A DNA stretch of 64,000 nucleotides from NCBI GenBank assembly GCA_010645155.1, contig CM021322.1, positions 569,141-633,140 of the forward strand, read 5' to 3'. Source of the DNA: Tigriopus japonicus. Taxonomy: Eukaryota > Arthropoda > Copepoda > Harpacticoida > Harpacticidae. Each line of letters opens with the position of its first letter. The first letter of the stretch is position 1. This document shows positions 34,499-44,737 of this stretch, one piece after another. The notes beneath the pieces were generated by a model. It did no database searches. It was not told where the DNA came from and saw nothing but the letters and a program-made list of their open reading frames with translations. The translations under genes and the position numbers were made by a program.

Positions 34499-37400
34499 AT
34501 GGCTAATATTAGTCAACTCTTCCGACGTCAATCTTCTCGGCAAGACAGTTTATGTCGATCACTTTCAAGAAATCGAAGTGAAAAAGAAGAAATTGAAGGA
34601 GAAGGCCCAGCCTCGGTGGAACAACAACAGCAACAATCTATTTGGCAACACAAGAGAAGGCGAGGTTTTCAGGGGAAAATCAATCCTCAAGATGCCAAAG
34701 ACCAGATGGAAATGACCTCTCTGATGTGGGAACATCGACCAAAATATGCCGATATTGCCTCAGGAAAGAGAAAGGTTCGTCGCAAAAAGGTTTCTTTCAT
34801 GACACTCGCAGATGACAGTTTTCGTTTGGAACACAATGCCGATACAGAACCGTCTATGATTGTCCGTGACATTTTGTGACTGTTTTCGTGATACTCTCGA
34901 GTGTTCCTTTTCCAGACTCGTAATTACGCCGATGTTGTCGCTGGAAGAACGAGCAAGGCCAATCAAGGCCCCAGGGCCCCAAAGGAAGGAATAGCCAGTA
35001 GGAACGAGGCAGAAGAGCAAAATGATGACAACGAAGAAAAGGTAACCCTTATGCCCTAAGCATATATGGCTAAAAGATAACAATCTAGCACACGGTGTTT
35101 CTTTGAGTGGGAGAAGTCATTTTTAGATTCCAGAAATTTTTGAGACCAGTTTTGAGATGTAAATGCAATGCCGAACATTTATTTGAATTCGGTTAAATAG
35201 GTCACGGGTAAAAAATCTACAAAGTTACTTTATACATTTGAAAATTTACTTTGACGAAAGTCTTAACTTGAGACTTAAGTGAAAAAAAAAATAAAAAAAA
35301 GCTTTAAGCTTGTTTTAAGTGACTTACATCGTTTTTTGCACGTGACCTAACGAACAGAATTCAAATATTTATATGCGGTATTGTATTCAAACTTCAAAAC
35401 TGGCCTCAAATGTTTTTTTTTTTTCAATTCAAAAATGACTTATTCCGCACAAAGAAACACCGTGTGCATTTCTGATGAAATTTGAAATACTTTCAAGAAA
35501 TAAAGTATATAGCAAAAATAATCAAAATAACATATACCAAATACGAAACACAATATTTCCATGAGGCATACCTAGGATTGGAAAAAAGTGTGATCTAAAA
35601 TTCTGAATGCTCTCATCCAATAATCTCAGACACATATGAATGCTGCAAAAGTAGATCTAGAGAACTGTTTTTAAAGCTTTACAAGAACTAAGGGAATACA
35701 TTTTTTTTGTCCTCATTTAGTATCAGAACATCGTTTTGTCATATTTTTAAGACCTATCCAAAATATTAAAGCAGAAAAGTCCATATCCATTTAAAGGCAT
35801 TGTATAGGATACCTACTTTATGGAACGTATTTAAAACTGATTGAATTGAATTTGTCTTTTTTAAATCTTAGATGAGGCTTTTTTTTTACTTGGTGAGTCA
35901 TTTTTCAATTTCAAAGACTTTTGAGACCAGTCTTGAAGCTGAAAGGTACAATAGCATATTTTATTGAATTCCGTTAGTTAGTTCACGGGCAAAAACGATG
36001 TAAAGCTACTTAAAACATACTAAAAACCGAATAGAATCGATTTATCAATATTTTAGAACACCACTAATCACACGATAATGCACTCGATAAAAAAGTAAAA
36101 GAAAATGTTGAAATATTTTTTATCAAATGTGCTAAAAATGAGTCCCCCAACTTAAACAATTGTGAACAGGCGACTAAAACTTGCATTTGGTTTGTCAGGT
36201 TTCTATTTTCGAAACACAAATCATAGTTTGGGAACCCATTTTTTTAATCGTTATTAGCACTGCATTTGCGCATCGTTTCAGGAGGATAAAACTAGCTCGG
36301 ATAAAAAGAGTGACGCAGATTCTGAAAGCGACAAGTTCAAACCTCCCCCTGGGGAAGAACGTGGAGAGGCTTGGGATTCGAAGATAACGTACGTTTTGGC
36401 AACGGTCGGATATGCCGTTGGACTTGGCAATGTTTGGCGATTTCCTTACTTGGCACAAAAGAACGGCGGAGGTAATAAGTTATTTGGCTCACTATCACCC
36501 AAGTTCGAGAAGATTGATGGTCTACGTATTCCATTAACATTTGCGTAGGAGCTTTCTTGATTCCGTACTTGGTGATGCTTCTGATTGAGGGTCTTCCCAT
36601 ATTCTTATTGGAATTGGCTATTGGTCAGAGACTGAGGAAAGGATCCATTGGGGCATGGAAGCAGATCTCGAAATACACAGCTGGCATTGGCATCACGGCT
36701 GGGATTGTGTCTTTCAATGTGGCTCTCTATTACAATGCTATCATCGCTTGGTGCCTGCACTACTTTGCTCGGGTAAGTCAGATCTTATCAGCTCCTTAAG
36801 TCCAACAATATCCCCGGACTCCTCTTGTATGCTTAAAGGATCCTTTCACTGTCTCTCTTTCAGAGCTTTCAATATCCACTTCCTTGGAGTGTGTGCCCAG
36901 GAAACGAGGGTAATCTCACGGAGGAAGTTATTCCATTATATAACGAATGTCAGGTGATTCATTCAAATACTTTTTCAATCTACCAAAACGACCCGGTGAC
37001 CGAGTTTTCTTTCAGGCTAGTAGTCCGACTCAATACTTTTGGTACCGAGAGACATTGAATTCAACTCCCGAGATTGACGAGATTGGAGACTTTAACTTCA
37101 TCATCTTTGGTTGCTTGCTTGTGGCTTGGCTCATTGTCTACTTTTGCATGGTCAAGGGCATCACAGAAAACCCACGAGTGATCCACGTGACCGCAATCTA
37201 CCCTTATGTGGTCCTCGTGATCTTCTTTGTTCGTGCAATGATGCTTGAGGGAATGAGTGATGGAGTGATCTATCTCTTTAAACCCAAGGTGCGTTCCAAC
37301 ACAAAAGAGAGGCCTTTCGCTTGACTATTTGTTTGAAAGAAGGCAACTACGTAGCATCCAAAAGGCTTAGTTAGACCTTCCTTTCCACTCGGCTCATCAT

Positions 37401-39807
37401 GACACTGCTAATTTTTTTCTCTCGCTTTGTTCTTAGTGGGAAATGCTTCTTAGTCCAATTGTTTGGCTTGAGGCTGGTACACAAATATTCTTCTCACTTG
37501 GGTTGGCATTCGGAGGCTTGATAGCTTATTCTTCTTACAACCCAGTGAACAATAACTGCACACGAGATGCTGTTTTGGTGGCTGCTACCAATTTTACGAC
37601 ATCTATTTTTGCAGCCATCGTTATCTTTGCCATTATGGGTAAGTTAATTCGCCTAACAACCGAAAGTTTCCTGGGCTTCTTGTGTATTAAAAAAATATTA
37701 TTTGCGGATTTATTACTACCGCTACAAGGGATGACAAACAAAGATAAAAATGTTTCCTGCAATTGAATGATATTATATTTGAGTTGATCAAGAATAGTTT
37801 TTAAGAATGAAACTAATCCTGCATTAAAAGCTGCTAGAGGATCAACCTCTCTGTATTCTTGAAGAAGAGTGGGGGCGGTAAATCAAATAAAAGAATTTGA
37901 TGGATGATCCAAGCACACCGACGGGAGTATGAGTGTCAATTAACATAGTTGATATTTTCCCCCGACGGCCAAAATCTTGCATCAGTCGCAGAATCACAAA
38001 ATTCAGCTTTACAAGTGACATTCAAATATCTCACCATTTACACTTCTGACTGAGTGAACGTTCCAGACACAAGATGTCCAAATGTTCCTCTAGGGCTATT
38101 TTTTGTCTTCAAACTACAAATTTTAGGATTTTGAGTATCAACAACGGGCTTGGTGGAAAAAAGCAGCGACTTTTCTAAATCTAAAAAAATGAATGTTGAA
38201 ACAAAGTTGGCTCTTCTTTTGACAAAATTCCTTTCATTGAAAACTACATTAGTTTGAAAAATTCATCTTTCTCAAATAGAAACCAATCTCGTTTGTTTAT
38301 TGTGTATCACGCATCTTTTCATAATTTCATCTTTTGAGGCTCGATTCGAAAAAAACAACAAATTACTGAACCTCATCCACATGTTCCTGATGCAAAATTT
38401 CATTGACTTTCCTTAGGTTTCAAAGCCAATACGATCCACAAAGAGTGTCTCATCAAGCAGAATGACACTCTCATTGAACTGTTTGGAACACACGACATTC
38501 TAGTGCCCGAACATGGCTTTGTTGAGCACTTAGATTCGGATGGAATCTTGGTTAACAAAAGCGTACCCTTTTGTGACCTAATGAAAGAATTGGACCAGGT
38601 ACGTGACATGATTGAATTACTCTACTTGAGCCAATTCTCGCCAGAAGCAAGGTATTAAAACAACACATGTTATGCGTTTTCTTCAAGTCCGCCAGTGGCA
38701 CCGGTTTGGCTTTCATTCTTTTCACGGAAGCCGTGAATCAATTTCCTTTCGGGAACCTTTGGGCCGTTCTCTTCTTTCTCATGTTATTTACACTGGGCCT
38801 GGATTCCCAATTTGGAACTCTTCAGGGAGTAATTCAATGCGCCATCGACCTCAAGATCTTTCCAAATCTTCGCAAAGAACTCCTTACAGGTACAATCATG
38901 AATTGGAAGAAACTCTGGCTGAAGTTAGATTGTACATCATCAAGAACAATTTACCAACTTTTTTCTCTCATCAAGCCCTCATTTGTGGATTGGGATTGGT
39001 CTTGTCTTTGGTGTTTTGTCACGGGGCAGGAAACTACACTTTCACACTGTTCGATAATTTTGCCGGGAGCGTTCCCCTACTCATAATTGCACTCTCTGAA
39101 TGCATTGCTATCGCCTACGTCTATGGACTGAAAAGGTAAGAAGAACCTGAAGCTACCTATCAAGGACAAGCAAGCACTTAGAGAACAAAATCGTGTCGAC
39201 TTTGAACGAAAACGACACTCTTCGATCTCTCTTCTCTCCGCTAATAATCACGTTTTTGACAGATTTTCAGATGATATCGAAATGATGACAGGTCGACGCC
39301 CTTCCCTTTTCTGGCTCATTTGCTGGAAGTACTTGGCACCATTAGCCATGTTGGGCATATTGGGAGCCTCCGTTGTGGATATGTTTATCAATGGTTCTGG
39401 ATACGAGGGATGGGATCCAGAAATTGGAAGAGCCACAAAAAATCAATGGCCAATGTGGGCTCTTGGATTGGCCTTTTGTCTTGTGTTCCTGCCCGTAATG
39501 TGGATTCCTATCGTGGCGATATTGGAGTAAGTAGTCAAACCAATGAGGGAACGAGTTGGGAGATCAGTCACATAAAAACTTCGTAATCCCTAGATTTTTC
39601 GGAATTAATCTCCCGATGTTGTCTGCCGAAGAGGAGAGTTGGTTTCCAGAGGATGAGCTGAGGGAACACTACGGAATTGAGGAGCATAAGCCTTCCAAAA
39701 TCGAACGCTTCGTTTTGGGAATTAGAGAAGATGGAACAGAGGGTGTTTGTTTCCCGACATCTCCCCATAACAATATTAGAGAAGCAGATATTGAAGAAAA
39801 TAAGTAA
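34499..39807 (+). CDS. SLC6-family neutral amino acid transporter, copy 2
   Basis: Tandem paralogue of the previous gene. Twelve exons: 34499-34774, 34916-35041, 36282-36471, 36549-36772, 36864-36953, 37016-37288, 37437-37638, 38417-38598, 38688-38889, 38976-39135, 39263-39526, 39594-39807; 800 residues. From the second membrane-domain exon on, exon sizes equal those of copy 1 (224, 273, 202, 182, 202, 160 and 264 bp) except the short loop exon (90 versus 108) and the last (214 versus 238). The N terminus starts [14 protein letters not shown], so the RRQSSR motif is shared, but then it diverges and is Gln/Lys/Glu-rich with one extra exon. Signature [15 protein letters not shown] and [14 protein letters not shown] are unchanged. 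The first donor could also be at 34790; 34774 keeps frame. Intron 2 holds a MITE and intron 7 a LINE fragment. Confidence 0.92.
35089..35466. mobile_element. Foldback MITE in SLC6 copy 2 intron, 378 bp
   Basis: Ends CACACGGTGTTTCTTTG and CAAAGAAACACCGTGTG; arms of about 190 bp run to near the centre (about 35280-35310, A-rich loop). The termini resemble those of the palindrome at 16773-17895. Confidence 0.85.
35875..36060. repeat. Solo arm of the 35-kb foldback family
   Basis: Aligns to the left arm at 35105-35230: GAGTCATTTTT, TTTTGAGACCAGTCTTGAAG, TTGAATTCCGTTAG, TCACGGGCAAAAACGATGTA. The terminal CACACGG end is missing, so it is truncated. Confidence 0.7.
37690..37890 (-). mobile_element. 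5'-truncated LINE fragment in SLC6 copy 2 intron
   Basis: Matches the 3' end of the LINE at 59.9 kb: ACCGCTACAAGG (37719) and AATCCTGCATTAAAAGCTGC with TAGAGGATCAACCTC (about 37817-37850), equivalent to the last coding region around 60050-60090. It keeps only the C-terminal codons and the 3' UTR. Confidence 0.75.
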
Positions 39808-39909
39808 TAACTCACGAGTCTTGTCTTGTACAAGTAGTTCGAAAGAAAGATCTCAAATTCGACTCATTGGTTTCGATGTCGATTTAATTTCAAACTTAAG
39901 TGACTGATT

Positions 39910-40860
39910 TTATGACACCAAAATCTCAGCCGAATTATTTTGATTTGACAACTCTGCGACGGACGTATATTGAGAGGGTTTCATGGACATCTGTTTTTCG
40001 ACTTGGGGTAACGATGTTTCAGTTTCACTTGAATAGCAAGTTCTATTGAGTGTTAGGAAACAGGCCCAAACTCCCACAAGACCTCCTAAGATGAATCCGC
40101 ACAACACGTCTGATGGATGGTGAACGTGATCCGTCACACGAGAAAGTCCAGTGACCCAAGCAATGCTAATGGGCACTATCTGGATCAAAGGCTTAAGTAG
40201 CACACAACACCTGCTTAAAGGCCTGTTTTCCTGATAGATGAAGATGAATACTGCCATGTAAGCGATGAACGAGGCATGTCCAGAAGGGAAAGACTTTCTT
40301 GAGGAGGAATCATCTCCAAGACACTCGTAGTTGATATGATACTCGAAAGGATCCATCTCGCTGGAACAGGTGACGTTAGGTCGACAAAGCGCTAGAAAAT
40401 TGGGGCGGAGGACACCAGAGAATCGTTTCCCTAGTTCTGTCAAAAATACACTGAGACAAAGACCAAATAAGTACAGGCCAAAAGAAGACAGGGATCGTCC
40501 CAGGCATCTTTTGATGTTCTCCCTCTTGGTTCGTTTTTGAGTGGAGTCCATTGTGAAAGGCTTCATTTCTAAAACGTCAGTTAAGACCAACATGACGAAA
40601 GTGACCACGATCCCGCCCAGCAACAGTGAGTTGGAAGGTGAGGATTCTGGCTTAATGGGATAATGTATAGACATATCTCCACAAAAGAACCCAGTCCGAA
40701 CTGGCGGCCAAAAGCCTTTTCTCATGATCAATGTGGCGGCCACTAACAATCCAAAACCCACTATATTTCCCATGCGACTCAACACTGTGGAGAAAGTTCT
40801 TGTTTGGCTCATGGTCCACAATTTGTGGAACTTGCCTTTTTGAGGCATTGGAGAAGGCAT
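39910..40860 (-). CDS. Lipid phosphate phosphatase (PAP2/wunen type)
   Basis: Intronless, 316 residues from the ATG at 40858-40860 (MPSPMPQKG). Integral membrane phosphatase that removes phosphate from phosphatidate, lysophosphatidate or sphingosine phosphate at the outer face. All three catalytic motifs are present: KRFSGVLRP (KX6RP), SFPSGHAS (PSGH) and SRVTDHVHHPSD (SRX5HX3D, with the nucleophile His). Six hydrophobic segments are visible. An NVT glycosylation site lies in the loop before PSGH, as in the family. The open frame runs 17 codons further upstream (to a TTG) but has no ATG there, so either the start is at 40860 or a spliced leader exon exists. Tail-to-tail with SLC6 copy 2, only 102 bp apart. 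The C-terminal tail is polar and Ser-rich. Confidence 0.92.
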   Translation of the reverse strand: MPSPMPQKGKFHKLWTMSQTRTFSTVLSRMGNIVGFGLLVAATLIMRKGFWPPVRTGFFCGDMSIHYPIKPESSPSNSLLLGGIVVTFVMLVLTDVLEMKPFTMDSTQKRTKRENIKRCLGRSLSSFGLYLFGLCLSVFLTELGKRFSGVLRPNFLALCRPNVTCSSEMDPFEYHINYECLGDDSSSRKSFPSGHASFIAYMAVFIFIYQENRPLSRCCVLLKPLIQIVPISIAWVTGLSRVTDHVHHPSDVLCGFILGGLVGVWACFLTLNRTCYSSETETSLPQVEKQMSMKPSQYTSVAELSNQNNSAEILVS

Positions 40861-40911
40861 GGATGAAGTGAACACACGTCTGTAGCGTTGGAATTCACTC
40901 AATGAACTCAA

Positions 40912-42020
40912 TTCTATCTTGTAAGCTGAACGTCACTTAAATGTAAACTCGAGACGTCATGTGTCTTGAAAGTAGCCATCCAAGGAGTAGACGGACACAC
41001 TTTGATCACTTGGTAAACATCAAAGGATTACTACACACACCACGTACAAAGACAGTTCTTCTTTGCAAGTTGATCAATTGTTTGGAGCACGGGGTGCAAA
41101 GTGTCTTGAGCTTGAACATTTCGTGTAAGCGTAGTGCCAGTTTCTCACTCCTTGTCCTGTTCCTTGTCATCTGCTCGAAGACGTCGTCGTCGTTTCTTCT
41201 TTTCTACGTCTTCGCTGGTGGTGGGGGTCGTCGTTCAGTTCGTCTTCGAAACTTCATCCATCCATCTATCCATCCATACGATCCATACATGCATCGAGAC
41301 TTGGCGCGGTTGAAGAACAATCAGCGGAGAAGTTGGAGGAAAAGAAAGAAGACGGAGACGGGACGAAAATCCTGGTACGCACACGCCGGTTCTCGTTGCT
41401 AGAAAAGCATTGCTAGTTAGGATATGCTGCCGATTGTTCATCATCCGACGATTGCCCAAAGAGTGCAGGGCTGGTTTTCTGGGTACCAAGACGGTTGAAT
41501 TTTTTGGGTGAGAAGTTGAGTGGTACTTTCACTGTATGTGGTCGTCGCTTTGAGCCTAAGTGGTTTAACACGCAAATCACGGAATACACACGCACCAAGT
41601 CGCAATTGTCAAATGTCATGTTCAGATTTGGTAGTGTCACTTTTTGGTTTCAAATACTACGTAGCAATTGTCTCTCTAATTAAAGACTATTATCACTTTC
41701 CAGGAATCAACAAAGACAAACAAGGATTGAGGCAAAGTAGGAAAAGAAGAATGTTTCGCTCATTCCCACAGAAAAAAGCGAGGGGAGGTGCCAAATGGTG
41801 TCAAATGTTGGCCATATGGTCTCAAAGTTGCGGCACAAAATCTTGTGTGCAAACGAACCTCAAGCCAAGAAAATCTCTCTATGGGAGTATATTAGCTACA
41901 AAATGAGAAGGCAATTCTTGATAATTGCCAGCATCGTTACCACTTTCTTCGAACTTTACCGTGACTCCCCAACATTAACAAAGTCGAAATTTCTGTCTGC
42001 CATCTTTAGAACAGCAGCAA
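40912..42020. other. Intergenic, PLPP 5' flank and TIPIN 3' flank
   Basis: Between two minus-strand genes. A pyrimidine-rich and CATC-repeat patch lies at 41195-41290 (plus strand). No exon recognised. Confidence 0.4.
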
Positions 42021-43569
42021 TTACTTTGAAGGCGATGATGTGGCTTCATTGTCGTCCTCCTGCTCCTCCATAGACTTAGCCAAGGTCGGACTTCTTGAAG
42101 GTTTCTCTTGAATAACAGGACTCGTCGATCCGGGTTCAGGTCCCACATTTGGACTAGGGGGGTCCTCACCATGACCCAAACCCACACTAGCCAAGAGATC
42201 TTGCTCTTCATCAGAATCTGGCACGTCATGCATTGAGGGGGCATTGAATGATGGTTGGGACTGAATGTTGGGAAATACGTTGTCAAAAATATCATCGTCT
42301 TCGTTGGGAAATGGCGGTCTGGCCTGATGATTTTCGTCATCGTCGTACCTGTGTTTTAAATGTATTTCTAGACAGTAGGAAATGCTGAATGGGTTGACAA
42401 AAGTTTTGCTAACCTTTGAGCTTCATCCTGATCTTCAGCTGGTTTGTTGTCACCTTCCTTAGAGACGTCCGTTTCGTCGACCATACCCATTCGAAGTTTT
42501 TTTAGGTACGTCTTGACGGCCATCTTTTTACCCAAGACGCTAAGTCGATCACTAACGTCATCAAAAGGCAACTTGGGATACAGACGATGGGCCCAATGTT
42601 CCAACTTTTTAAGGACCACATTCAAGTCTTCAAACTCTCGACCTTTGCCTGGAAAAGTAGTCACTCTTTTGGAATTCCTTCACTAGCTAGCAAACTTTTA
42701 ATGGCTAATGTTCAGCAACTTCAAAAGAAAAATCATTAGCTCTCTCAGAGCTTTGGCTCTACCCAAAATAATTTCGCTGAATTTTAAAATTAGCTCTAAA
42801 TGTTTAATTCCCCGTTACAATGAAGTTCCTAATCCTTACATCCGTACCTGTACCATTTTGTACCATTCGATGTTATAAGATTAAGTATCGCAATAAACTA
42901 GTAAAAAATGGGACACTTAAGACCAAACAACGGCAAATCATGATTCTCCTCCAAATTGGAAACACTTCTTTTATAAGCTCATTGTCAATTTTTTATAATA
43001 ATTTTGTATGGTGGAAATAACTGATTGCACTTGCTGAGACAAAGATCAATTTCAGATTGATTTTTGAAAGAAAAACCATCACGGATAGTTGAATTTAAGA
43101 ATTTAAGCCTGGAATGTCAATTGCCAGCCAGTGTCATACATTTTCCAATGAATGCACTTTTCACAATAGCTACAAATTTCTTGAGACAAGAATATTGAAA
43201 CCTACAATTTTCGGCTAAACAAGTTTTGTCAACGATGAACACTCGTTAGCGCTAAAAGTTGGTTTTTCGGAAAAGTCTGAATAGACGCGCGCTAAAAGAC
43301 GACCTTCGAAAGCTCTCACCTTTAGGCTTGAAATCGGACATGACCTTTGGCAAAATGCCAATTCCGCGAGGTCCACAAATACGATCCGGATTCAACTTGG
43401 GCATGGGATTGCGGATAATTCGGCGTTTCTTTTCCGCGGGTGCAGCCGATTCTTGTTCTCCACCCGCCCCAGTCTCAGAAAGTTCGCGTTTCCTCGCTTC
43501 ATTTAAAGGCGATAAAGGCTGAGAATCATCCTCATCGAAAAAGTTAGAAGGACTGTTGGGTTCGCTCAT
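42021..43569 (-). CDS. TIPIN: TIMELESS-interacting protein
   Basis: Partner of TIMELESS in the replication fork protection complex; needed for fork stability and the S-phase checkpoint. Exons 43569-43320, 42648-42414 and 42348-42021 give 270 residues (human about 300). An acidic N terminus is followed by a basic patch (KKRRIIRN) and the Swi3 domain (about 60-155): PKLNPDRICGPRGI, EFEDLNVVLKKLEHWAHR, LYPKLPFDD and VLGKKMAVKTYLKKLR, all matching vertebrate TIPIN in order. The C terminus is acidic and Ser/Pro-rich (DEEQDLLASVG) and probably disordered. ATG at 43567-43569 is the only in-frame start. It sits head-to-head with PPP4R1. Confidence 0.92.
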
Positions 43570-44737
43570 TTTGATTTTAGGTTTTTGAAGCCTGAAAATA
43601 ATTTGGCGGGGAAGATAACAATAACAGAGAAACGAAAACGATAAACGAACAGAGTGTCAAAAAGCATGAATGGACAAGGACATGGATTGGCTGGAGTTTT
43701 GAACGTTAAAGATTCATAATAGGATGTCTGGAAACGAGTATGAAATTCCAAGTCAAAGATTCAATTTTCTTTCCCTTCCGAGTAGGAAATAGGCGTGCTT
43801 GGAGGGGGCAGGTGTGGGCGAGGAGATCGTCGAGAATACAGTTCTAGTAGAGCATAATTTGAAAAGTGTATTGAGTTCCGATATTATAACAATCAGATAC
43901 ATTGCCATATTAAAATGGCATACTATGAACATTTCATAGGCAGAAATAATGAAATAATAACCAGCTTGAACAAGGAGATAAAGCAGGCTCGCTGGCCCTC
44001 TAATCTCTCTCTTTCTTTATCCAAGTTGGCTGATTGGCTGATGAAAAAGCCCGTTTGGCAGTGTCATCATATTTGAGGCCCACTAGGGCGTCAAAGATAC
44101 GCTTTACTCCAAAGCTATCCATCACAAATAGCCCTTTATTTTTTATTTCCTATTCAAAGAACAAAAGATGATAAACTTGCACCATCGGGGCCCTTTAGAA
44201 GAGGCAATAATCTAACCAAGTCTCTTCATGCGCTGTAAATTATACCATCGCTATATGATGTAACAGTGCAGTATGAGACACAGACCATTGTTGCCTTCAT
44301 TTCACAAGATTTACCAGCAGATTAATCAAATATTTCCCGCAATGATAAAAAATCCAACGACACTATCTATCATCCATCCAGCCCTCAACTCCAAACATGA
44401 AGCGATCGAAGCTCGCCACCTGCCCTAAAATCTCCCTTGACTAGCCCTTACTGAATTCGGCAGCTTCGGCTGGAAAATGATGGCTCAAGCAGTGAGCAGG
44501 TGCCCAAGGCCAATACGAAGAAAAACTGAAGCTCAACTGCTTTACATACATAGTTAAGAACAAAACACGCACACTCACACACATAAACATAACGTTTTAT
44601 ATATTCATCCCTGGATCTAAATCCAGTATTCCTCCGATTTGGGTGCCTCCCGCGTTCGATTTTCGCGTCTGTCCATCCATCGTGGCTCGTTAGGATTGAT
44701 TGAAAACTGATAAGGATCCGAAAATTTGTACAACATA
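43570..44737. promoter_or_regulatory. Divergent promoter region, TIPIN / PPP4R1
   Basis: 1.17-kb intergenic region between two divergent start codons. No TATA box singled out. It holds no recognised repeat or coding exon. Shared promoter use is possible but not shown. Confidence 0.35.

Noticed and set aside
40861..40911. Upstream extension of the lipid phosphatase frame to 40911
   Set aside because: The codon there is TTG; the first ATG in frame is at 40860.
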